Source: Schistosoma haematobium
Taxonomy: Eukaryota; Platyhelminthes; Trematoda; Strigeidida; Schistosomatidae
Direction: 5' to 3'
DNA length: 64,000 nt
Assembly (NCBI RefSeq): GCF_000699445.3
Contig: NC_067195.1
Span: 14,382,787-14,446,786 of the forward strand
Positions 41,201 through 52,600 of the stretch are shown in pieces (within the stretch, counting starts at the first letter, position 1; each line of letters opens with the position of its first letter). The notes below the pieces were generated by a model. The model ran no database searches and was not told the DNA's origin. It saw nothing but the letters and a program-made list of their open reading frames with translations. The position numbers and the translations under genes are program-made.

Positions 41201-44200
41201 TGTTATGTGTAATTTTAACCTTCTTGACTCATTAAATTATAACATATTCCACTGAAATTCATGAATTTTATTTACTCTGTATTATTATCATGCCATTAAT
41301 CACCCACGTTTACTTGATTGAACAAGATCATGTTCCAATCTTTCATGTTACGTGATTTTGATTTCTAAGTTCAGTGATTCACTCATCCGTTAGAAAAAAA
41401 AGTACTTCACGAATTTCACTTATCATACACATACCTACTGACAAACGTAAAGATTTTTTCATCGCAGGTGAATACAATTGCAAAACGTTGAAAAACCAAA
41501 TATTTAAAAGGAATAAGAACAAGATGATTCAGCGAAGAAAATTTTCTTTTCGACGAAATCATTTACTTAAGCTGTACATTCGTATATATAATTACATGGA
41601 AAATATATGTCTATAGAAGGATAGAAAAGATTGCATCATAAATCGATTCGCGACTAAGTATCAAATGAGGTTACGTACTAACCAAGGTATAGGGAAGAAA
41701 ATAATTTACGAATCAGATAATTGTCCCATTGACAGATATGAAGAAAAAACGGCAAACATAAAGGTCATAATAATAACTGACTAGAGTTTAAAATGGCAAA
41801 ACAATAATTTGAAAAATTCAGTGATAATCCAATAAAAGTAAAGAAGAAGAAGAAGAAGAAGAAAGGAAAAAAATCCGAAACATACCAATAAAGGGAATTA
41901 GGGCCAAGAAATGATGAGGGGTTGGACGAATCGTTTCTGTACGCAAAGTTCTGGCTTGCGTTCGTGGATTGCCAATGCCTCAAAAGTGCAGAGAATATTG
42001 ATTCGATATCCCTTCTATCCAATTCCTTTGACTGTGTAGATTACTTTGGAGCGATGTGTCCACAGTTGATTAAATGCTCCTATATAGAACTAGTAATTGT
42101 TTTACATTCTCATTTTAAAAACCATACCGAATGGTGTTCTGAGATGCGTTTGGAAAGTGATCGCTTTGTGAGACAAATGTAACCTGCCCCACATGAGCAA
42201 ATGAATTTATAGATAAGCATTACTGTGGCCCAAAGCGGTTTGTCCTTAACACATCCATGAATGGTAGGCCGGCTTGAGAAAACAAATCGGAGTTTAGCTA
42301 CATAGAATGTTTTATTAAATAGTTTTGAAATCCGTTTAAGATTTCAGCAACCACATCTCCGTTAAATTCCATATTCATAAAAAAGTTCTTCTTTTGTACT
42401 CTCGACACTTTTTCATGATGATGTATAGGTGTTAAGTTGCTATCGACGAATCTAGGTGGATAACCATTCCTAATGAAAGTGTCGAAGTTGAGATAGTTCT
42501 TCATCTACTGTGTCAGTGGAACATATTCGCTTGATACTTGAGGATAAAGAGATAAGTTCGTCTTTCTACTCAGTGGGACCCAGCCATGAATTTCCATACT
42601 GGGGTTTGTAGATATCTTTTCTATCCTCCTATAGACATATGTTTCCCATATAACTATATATAAGAATGTACACCTTAAGTAAATGATTTCGTCGAAAAGA
42701 AAATTTTCTTCGCCGAATTATTTCTCTCTTATTCAACGACACTATGGGTTATTTTAATTATTGAAAAGAATACTATTTAATTTATTTCTTAATAGTGATC
42801 ATGGAATTAGTTAAAAATTACTGATATCATTTTCATAATTTCGTTTTTGTATTCAATTTAAAATAAATTCCAGTCACTTGGTATATAAGTCTAAAGTATC
42901 CACTGATTGATTCTATTTAATTGTGTTAATAACATCATCTATAATCATTGTAAAGAGTAAAGTGGAAAACAAAATTCTACCAATTTTCTGTTACTCATAA
43001 GTAGTAGTACGACTACTCAAATACTATATAAATATAACAATCTAAAACGAACGTAAAATCATAATATTTGCCACTGATACTATAAATTGGTTTCCTGTTT
43101 TAAAGCTGCTGAATCAAAGTTCTACTCCTTATTAAAGCATCACCAGATAAAATCTATGAAACAACATCTATTCTTTTATTAATTTCAACTCATAATAACC
43201 TGTTGAATAAATTGTTATTATGACTACTATTGTCAAGTCAATTGGTTGTCAATTTTGGACCTCAATAATTGAACTCTCTTAGTTACAACTATTACTATTA
43301 ATTATCTTTTCATATGTACAGGATCTTATATGTTTACGTGCTATACGAGACGTGAATGTACCAAAATTCTTATTAGATGATTTAAAATTATTCAGTGGCA
43401 TTGTATCTGATTTATTTCCTAATATAAAGTAAGTTGAAACTGTTATTATTGTTTGGTAACAATGTCAAATATCAATGAGATTAATCTAATTATATGCATA
43501 CAATTTTTAAATAACAAACAATTAGAAAAGTAGTTTAAATCATAGTACGAATTCACTCATTATACCTTTTTATTTTATCGCATCATTCATTATTTCAACT
43601 CTTTCCCAAGTTTTGATTACATCATTGTCATTTTTGGTTAATTCATAATTTTCATTGGAATTGATTAGTTTCAATTCATAGCTTTCTTTATTACTTCATT
43701 ACACAATCATTTAAAGGTTGTCAACTCTATGACTTCTTGTCACTAGTTCATCGTTTAGGAACTGTCTTTCTAACAGTGTATTTATTTATTTGGACCAGAA
43801 ATGTTTACTAGTTTAATAACACTATTGAAAAATTCGTTATATCGTGATACACATATTCATATCTACTCACCTTCGTATTCATAAGTATGTCGCTATCTGT
43901 AATAACTTTGATTTTAAATATCATAGGTTGTAAATAGCTGACAAGAACCAAACGAAATAAGATGAATTCAATAATTTGCAGCAAAAATTTTCTTCCACTT
44001 TTCAACTAGGATTCCTTTCAAATGTCATTTGAATTGTGAGCAGAACTAATCCAATGGATCATAAATGTCCTCATAATTCGAAAATTGACTAGCCAATTGG
44101 CACTACACTATATTCCGTGGTAAACATGTAGAGCATGTCATACCTGTAGTCATGTGGCAGAATTTTATGATTTATAGTAAAGAGAATTTGGATATGGATC

Positions 44201-45555
44201 AGCTGATACTATCACTGTATGTATTAAGTGATCTGTTACCGATATCATTTTCTTATCCGTCCTCTAATCCACCAATCAAAACATAATGAAGAGAAGAAAA
44301 TTAGTTCGCACCATTCTGTATTATTACTGGACTCACAGCTCATGTCAATATTTAGGTTGACATTAAGTAACCGGCCTATATGATTCCCTACCACCCCTTT
44401 TAAAAAAATTGTGGGGTGTGAATGAAAAATTTAGGTATCATTGATTGGTGGACTTGTTTTGCAAGTGTGTGCTCAAGTGATAATGAACAAACATTTTGTT
44501 ACCTTTAATAATTTTGTGATTGGTCGTAAACTGTTCATCTTTGTAATCTGATTAGTTGAAATCGAAATCACATCTGGAGCTGTGATTGGATACCAGAATT
44601 TTCATTTTTTACATTTGAAATTTAATGATAATGAATAATTTTTTTTGTGTAATCTTAGTCTTGAAAAAATTTAGACTTTTGAAGAAAAAGACACCAACTT
44701 AATTGCATTACCATGCAATCCTACTGTTAGTGAATGTGTATTGGGATCAATTTTTGTTTTCCGATCAAGTATACCTTGAATTGAAGTCGTTAGTTATCGG
44801 AACAGGAATAATCATATGTATCTCAGTAAAAGAAAGTTTTTGGGAAAAAGCATCTGTAAACCGGTTTGAATATTTGATAATAGTGATTACTGAATGAGGT
44901 CGGTAGTCAAATATTTAATACCAAATTAATAAACAAATTATCACCAAAGTGTGTGCATAGGCTTTTTGTAACACACGGTGTGTTAATGGGAAAAAGAAAT
45001 CAACATATCAATAAATCATCATGATAAATTACTGGTTGCAATATGTATAATTCAGGTGAACCAACCGTAGACGATCATTTAATGAACTGACTTTGACAGT
45101 ATATGAAAGTAGTAATAAATTTTCCGAAAAAGACACTTAATATTTAGTAAAGGATTATTTTGTAAATGTTCATTCATAATGAGAATTAGACAACGTTAGA
45201 TTTAAATGTGGTTAAATTGTAAAAGTCCATTGAAACGGCTTATTGTGTTCACTTGTAAATTATTTGTAGTTCTGTATTTTAAAATTAATTTTTGGTCGTA
45301 ATAAAAACTAGTTTGTTTAATCAGTCATGTGTGAATATTGTTAACCGCCGTAATATGAAACCTGAATTATCTAGACATTATGAATGTAACCATTTTTGAC
45401 AAGCATTTGAAATATCAGTTTCATGAAGTGTAAATGAACAATCCTACGTCGTCTGACTGACTCAACAAATATTTATCGACTTTAAACGTATAAATATGAG
45501 TAAGGTCAACTGTATCAATGAACATTTACAATGCTATTAGTATTATTTATTTTCC

Positions 45556-45601
<46 letters not shown>

Positions 45602-48600
45602 GTCAATTGACAAGATTCAATTCTTGTACTATGTATTTCATTGACACAAAATTTTTTGCATTTTCAATTTTCCTATAATGCTTAGTCACTTATTGTGACT
45701 GAACACTTTACTGCAAATCATCCCGACCTTTAGTGAATGACCTTTTTAATTTGTAAATATATATATCGTTACAGATGTAAACGTTAACCATTGTTAACAC
45801 ATTACATTGTCAAATTCATAAATGTCATGCCTTATTTTTGGACTTTATAAAATAATAAAATTATGGACTAATAACTGTATAGTGTGATGATGAAGTTAAG
45901 GAAAACGATTGTTTCCTAAATTATTTTTGATTTTTGAATATTTTAAGGGAATATTTAACTGGTACAACGAGATTGTACCAGTCATAAATAGTTGATGAGG
46001 TGTGCAAATGAATACGGTGATATAATCAGTAGTTATGAATAACTATGGAGGCTTAGTTTACGATCAGACGTACTTCTTACGTACGCATAGTTCTGGTTTC
46101 AGGAAATTTTAATATAAAACAAGAATATGAAGTTCTTGTTTTGTGTATCTATGAAACGGATAATATTCTTATTTCTTTTTACACTTACTGTATGACCTTT
46201 TATCACCATCATCATTTCAATGATGATGGTTTCAACTTGTTTTCAAATGTCATTATTTTATTCCTAAATAAGTTAATTTTCTCAATTTCGTTTACTTCTC
46301 TATGAGCTTTAATCACATTCATCTTTGTAATTATCTTATTACATTCACTAATAAATGTCATCATAAGTTTATTGACCTAACGACAAAATTACGATTTTCA
46401 CTCATTTAAAATATTCCTATTAAAATGTACTCAAAATGTACTTTTATTAGATAGTTTACAAATGTGTTACTAAAACATGAACGCTAATCACATTATTTTC
46501 AATATAAAATTACTAGATTAGTCTTCATTAGATGACAAAATCTTGTCTAAGTTTTCTTAACCTTTATATCTAATAAACGTTAGAAACAAGTTTACGAATA
46601 CATGAACGATAATCGCTTTTCCACTATTAATCTCTAAGGGATATCTAAATTCATGAGACATTAATAAGTGCTTAATCACTTGACCTTTGCGGCGGAAAAG
46701 TAGTAGATAAAAAATAATGGAAATCAAATTGTGGGTGGCCCTGAAAAGGGCCTTTACTCGTTCTCGCGGTCGAACGTCATCACTATTAGTTTGTAATGGC
46801 GCCACAGATAGGACAGTGCACTGCTCGCACGTTCGGCGATGGGTCGTAGGCACAGAAGGTATGAAACATTGCTTCACATCTACAGAAAACCCAACCAACC
46901 GCATCACCGGTTTCACACGGAGGCTGCGCAAGATTACAGATGTCGCAGAGTCGATTCTCGTCATGCTCTTCTTCATTTTCGATGTCCCGTTCAGTTAACT
47001 CTTCCGAGTTAATAGAAATTACTTCCTCCTCATCGTTACTGAGCGTTTCATCCAAATCAACAGTTCCTCGTTGTATAAACGGCACTGCTACGTTAGTCGA
47101 GGTTCTTGAAAGGGTGTACGAATGCTGTTCTCCATGTAAGTTTACTGGCGTTGTTGGTAGTCTACCGTGAACTATGAAGTCATGAAGTGAACTGCATTGT
47201 TCCTCCGACATTCGCCTGATTAACGCTATCACCGCATTCTTCATGCTTGGCTGACTCAGTTGCATTGGGAAATAATTTTCAACTGCAATATGAGTCAGAT
47301 AACCATCATAGTGTAACCACCTGTCACAAATTGACTGTACGTTCACTTCGGTGTTACTGTGTATGCAGTAAGCCAATATGTGACGGCATGGTAATCCGTT
47401 TTCAATGAAGAATGGACACGAGCACCGGCTAGTGTCGACGTGTACGTAGTACGTCCCCGTGGCGTCCAAAGTACGTTGTTAAAACTACAAAATCATGTTA
47501 TGTAGATTTTGATTTACCTTTCAACCGTTCGAGTGAACATGAGGCGAAAGAACAGTTGTACAATTTCTGATCGCACCCTCTACAATAACGGTTACTGGGT
47601 TAATGTTAATGAACGAAACACTTACCCTCTTTATCACATTCCGAACAAGGTGTACGCGACACAGAATATGGTGTGCATCCGGATACACCTGCGTAATAGC
47701 AGCAGCAATTGCAGGTGAATCATCGGTCACAATGCCTACCAGTTGTCGACTGTTGGTACACCGTTGGAAAAAGAAGAGGAATCGAGAAATCAAGGCCGAC
47801 GTTTCGCGACTTAAAAAGGCAATGCACATGGGTATTGCCTTAAAATTCATATCCATGGCAACGACTTGATATAAATGGACGTTCTCGTTATTAGTTTTGT
47901 ACGTCCCGTCAAAACCAATTACGTCACAAAAGTGACCAGCCAAATTCACTTGCTCAGCAGTCATGAAGAAGAAATACGATAGACAGTTCTCATCGTCCAA
48001 TTCGTATTCGCAAAGCCCACCCAAGGATGTTATGTGAGCTTTCAATTTCCCGTAATCACCTATAGTGTACATTATAAATTGGCGAATTCCGTACCAGGAA
48101 GGTTCGCGTGTGAGAACACTTTGTACCGCATATTGCAGACATCTTGAGCGGTCAGACATTTCCCATAAGATTGGTAAGCAAAATTCCTGATGTGGAATGC
48201 AGCGGTACCGGAAATCAGCAGCGGTCTCACAGTTTCAAACTCCCCATCCGTTAACCTGCGCATCCATGAATTACCCTGGTACCTCAGGGAATTGCACTCG
48301 TGATTGTGATGTACATTCCCACGTACAACAGTCCAATAGCCGTCTATAATCTTACAAAACATAAATGCTGGACATTGGGTGTTCATAGAAGCCCTTCATT
48401 AAAAAAAATTATAAAACAATTTACCAAATTACCTCCTCCGTCTAATACGTTGTGACGAACCGCTAGATCTTATACGCCCATTTCGCCAACACACAAATTT
48501 AATGTAGGATTTTTGATCTCTGCCAATATGCGAATCTCTCACTACATAATGACTGTAAGTCGATCTTTCAAAATTTGTGATAGTGGTCTTTAACGCTTCA

Positions 48601-49627
48601 ACCGATGGAAACGCAACCAGAAACAAGGTAGTCAAAAAGACTTCCTCCATTTCCGTTACGTGAGAAACACCAGCGCTCGTACTCGGCACGTTACTCTGCT
48701 CCATAATGACGATTGAGATTGTGCTTCGTCGACAAGTACTGATAATTTATAACAATTTTCAAGACATAACTAACCAATTAAATCTAATTTTTGGAACTAG
48801 CCATTTCATTGGACGAAACACGGGATGAAAAATATTGTAATTTGGGGTTGGAAAATTTTTTTTATAAAAAAAATGGCCGGTCGGACAATATTATTCCAAT
48901 ATTTACATCTATAACAAATAATTGTTAAATAGCTTATCAGAATATTTTCTGTAATTGCTTTGTAGTCTTACAATTATACTATATAAATTGTTTATATTTA
49001 GTGTTAATTGAAATGTGAACGTATTAATAATTTTTTTAATGTTATTCAAGCTTTCCATTAGTTGATCGTTCTGTTTTTATCATTTTAGTGAGAAACCAAT
49101 CGATTATGGTGATTTGATGATTGCATTAAAGACATCATGTAGTAAATTAGGTCTAATGGAAGTCGAAGGTAATTTATAAAATAGATTAGATAGACATTTT
49201 TATCTGACAGTAATTTTTGTATGAATGAATATAATTTATTTACAGTTCCTCAGGAAACTTCTTAAGGGTTGTTGATATTCACTAGTCAAAGTATTTAAAT
49301 TCCAAACTGATTGTTTGATTAACTATATTAGGCTAGCAGTTATGAAGTTTTGTTGATAAGTGGTTTACTTGGACAATACACAAATGAATTCGGTATTAAA
49401 TTATCTTCCTTTATTATTAACTTACAAAATTACTAAATAAAATGTATGATATAATTTACTCAAAAATGAAGAATATTTGAGCGAACAATTGTTTTCAATA
49501 ACTTCATCATCAGGCTCTACAGTTATAAATCCATAATTATGATATTTTACAAAGGCCAAAAATAATGCATGTATGAATGAATTTGACAATGTTATGTGTT
49601 AAAAATGGTGAACGTTTGCATCTGTTA

Positions 49628-49671
<44 letters not shown>

Positions 49672-52600
49672 TGTGTTATTTGCAAATTAGAAAGGTCACT
49701 CACTAAAGGTCAGGATGATTTGGAGTAAAGTGTTCAGTCACAATAAGTAGAATAGTATTATAGCAAAAATGAAAATGCAAAAAAAAATTGTGTGAATAAA
49801 ATGTATAGTAGGAGAATTTAATCTTATCACTTGAGATAATAATCTCCACAACCCCTATACTAGTAATCAACATGTGCTCACTAGTGACTAGCTTCGTGAG
49901 GGAATTCTCGAAGTTCTAGTGAGAAGCCGTGATCAGTGGAGCTAATCTATGTCGGGTAGAGACAGGTATCTACCTCAGTACAATGGAAGTTGGTCGCGCA
50001 ATTTCGTGGATTGATTGATGTTAGACACTATCACCACTGGATGCCGGCTCAGTGGTCCAGTTGGTTAAGCACTTGCGCGCGAGACCGAAGGCCCTGGGTT
50101 CGAATCTCGTGGGGTGCGGGGTCGTGGATGCGCACTGCTGAGGAGTCCCACAATAGGACGAAACGGCCGTCCAGTGCTTCCAGGTTTTCAATTGTGGTGG
50201 TCTAACATCAACCGGTTCATGATCTCAATCAAAAACTTAGTAATCTCCACAACCCCTATACTAATAATAAGATTGTTGTGTGAATATAATATGTGATAAG
50301 GGGGATGTTATCAAGGTAATTACGATCAACGAATTAGGAATGATGAATATGAAGATTAAGATAGAGATAATCAAAAATAATGATGATAAGGAAAATAAAT
50401 GAAATAAAGGAAGGGGGTAAGAGGTTTATAATATTCAGTCTAGGTATTCGGTGATCCAGTCGTAGGCCAAGGTAAACAAAGAGGCTGGATATATTTTTTC
50501 ATGATACATAAATTAGGTCTTCTGGAGTTGATCCAGATGGCTTCGGCTACGTAAAGCAATCGTAATCTGGCTCCTTGAGGTAGATATTTTGGAACTTGAT
50601 ATAAAACAGAGAAAGCTTCCTATATTTTGATATGATGCTCACGATCTACCAAGTGGTAGTTCAACATTAATACATAATGCTAGACATCTATCACTGAATC
50701 ATACTTACGAGTAATATACTCTAGTTGTGCTATCTTTTGTGAACTAAACGGATTTTTTTAATGGACCACTACATTGTTAACTCACTTGTGGAATTATTTT
50801 TTGCTTGTTGAGAGTTTTAAGTTTAATCATGTATAGGATCATATAAAGTTCAATACATTCGACTTCTCAATGTTACACTATCTGATGTTATGTTTAAGCT
50901 GCCAAAAGTTTCATAAACAACTCATCGGATTGATTATATTGACAGACGGATAGCATGACAGATGAATTATCAATAGTATCTATTTTCATTAATGTGATTT
51001 ATGATAACAAGATGCATACATCGAAATTTAATGACTACTGGCTACAATAAGTGTAAACATAACATTTAGATTTTGTATTCAGTGACATTCTCGAACATAG
51101 GAGATTATCAATCTCAACGTTTTCACACAAAACCCTACAAAGATTCAATGTAAAACCCTACTACTAAAGTCACCATAATTAATCAGCGCCGACAAATATA
51201 GTTCACCATTAGGAGTCGAATTGTTTGAAATATAGTTTAATCAAACACAATCACTTTTTACCATTCATTCATCTCAAATGTTCTGTTATTTTCTTGATCT
51301 TTTCTCAAGGTTTTGTCCACAAATGTATTCAACTTTATGAAACAACTGTAGTTAGGCATGGACTAATGTTAGTTGGTCCAACTGGATCAGGTAAAACTAA
51401 GGTGAGTTATTACTTTTAATTTTACGTTTAATGGCAAATAACTGTCTATGAGTAGGTAATAATTCTAACTAAAAATATGACCCAATATATGTGGTTAATG
51501 TTCAAGATTGTTATCCTTTCCTGTTTTTGACATTCAGGATTGGATTTAGATCAGTCGGTACTTATATATATTCATCCTAGTCGGAATCCTCGTCATTACC
51601 TGTAGTTACGAATTACATAACTGAGAAAAAGAAAAAAGCAAGAATAGTTAAAGAATTTGTCTACTTGGTTCACCTTTGAGAAGTGACACTGACACACGGA
51701 GATGGATTTGCATCTAGTCTGATGTTCATATTTTTTATTTATTTTAACAACATTCTGAAATTCATGAAATGTTTAGTTAACTCGCTATAGTAGATTAAAA
51801 TCAGAAATAATCAGTCTTATCTCAGTAGATAGTCATGTAACATCCTAGCAAAACTACTTCATCTACTCGATATCCTACAGAATTTAGGCATAAAAGAATA
51901 ATTTACAGTTATCTGTTATATAATACAACCGCCTTTCTAATAATTCGTAGTCGACCTTGTAAAAACTATTAACACTAAGCAGTATTTGACAAAAGTCTCT
52001 TATGATCGACAGCTTTCATTTCATTTTATCTATATTTATTTTCAGTGTTATGAGGTACTTCAAAATGCTTTGACATCAATTTGTAAAAAGGTAGCTCCAG
52101 ATGGCACATTATTTCAAACTGTGCATACATATATATTAAATCCTAAATCAATAACAATGGGACAGTTATATGGCGAATTTAATCTATTAACACACGAATG
52201 GACTGACGGTATATTAAGTACATTAATACGTCATGGTGTTAATTCATCGGATGAAGATAAACGCTGGTATATATTCGATGGTCCAGTTGATGCTGTTTGG
52301 ATTGAAAACATGAATACTGTATTAGATGATAATAAGAAATTATGCTTAAGCAGCGGCGAAATTATTAAATTAACTGATCCAATGACTATGATGTTTGAAG
52401 TAGCTGATTTGGCCGTTGCTTCACCAGCTACTGTTAGTCGATGTGGCATGGTCTACTTAGAACCAAGTATTTTAGGATTGAAACCATTTGTACAATGCTG
52501 GATAAAAAAATTACCTGATCCAATATATCATCAACATGATAAACTTCAAGAATTATTTGATAGATATATGGAAGTAGGTTGTGATGACTTGTTTGGTTAT

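Larger units (their letters stand above)
40929..43321 (+). other. DNAH1 intron 18
   Basis: A 2.4-kb intron, half of which is the Penelope-like fragment at 41511-42734. A (GAA)n-like tract (AAGAAG repeats near 41842-41862) lies inside that element. Confidence 0.7.
43429..49088 (+). other. DNAH1 intron 19, carries the MULE gene
   Basis: At 5.7 kb this is the largest intron in the window. It contains a repeat copy at 45600-45940, an (ATT)n microsatellite at 45555-45601 and the antisense MULE transposase at 46.7-48.7 kb. Nothing else stands out in 43.4-45.5 kb. Confidence 0.75.

Noticed and set aside
41922..42182. 86-codon plus-strand open frame
   Set aside because: It overlaps the opposite-strand Penelope GIY-YIG text, which explains the sequence.
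46557..46976. 139-codon minus-strand open frame below the MULE
   Set aside because: It runs in another frame across the transposase C-terminus and the stem-loop and has no recognisable motif. It is a shadow frame.
45600..49832. Inverted repeats as long terminal repeats of the MULE
   Set aside because: DNAH1 exon 20 (49089-49168), in frame with its neighbours, lies between them, and a third solo copy exists at 36.2 kb. They are a separate repeat family.
50040..50115. Functional tRNA gene
   Set aside because: A- and B-box spacing is tRNA-like, but no acceptor stem closes the cloverleaf and the sequence continues into a hammerhead. It is a SINE head.
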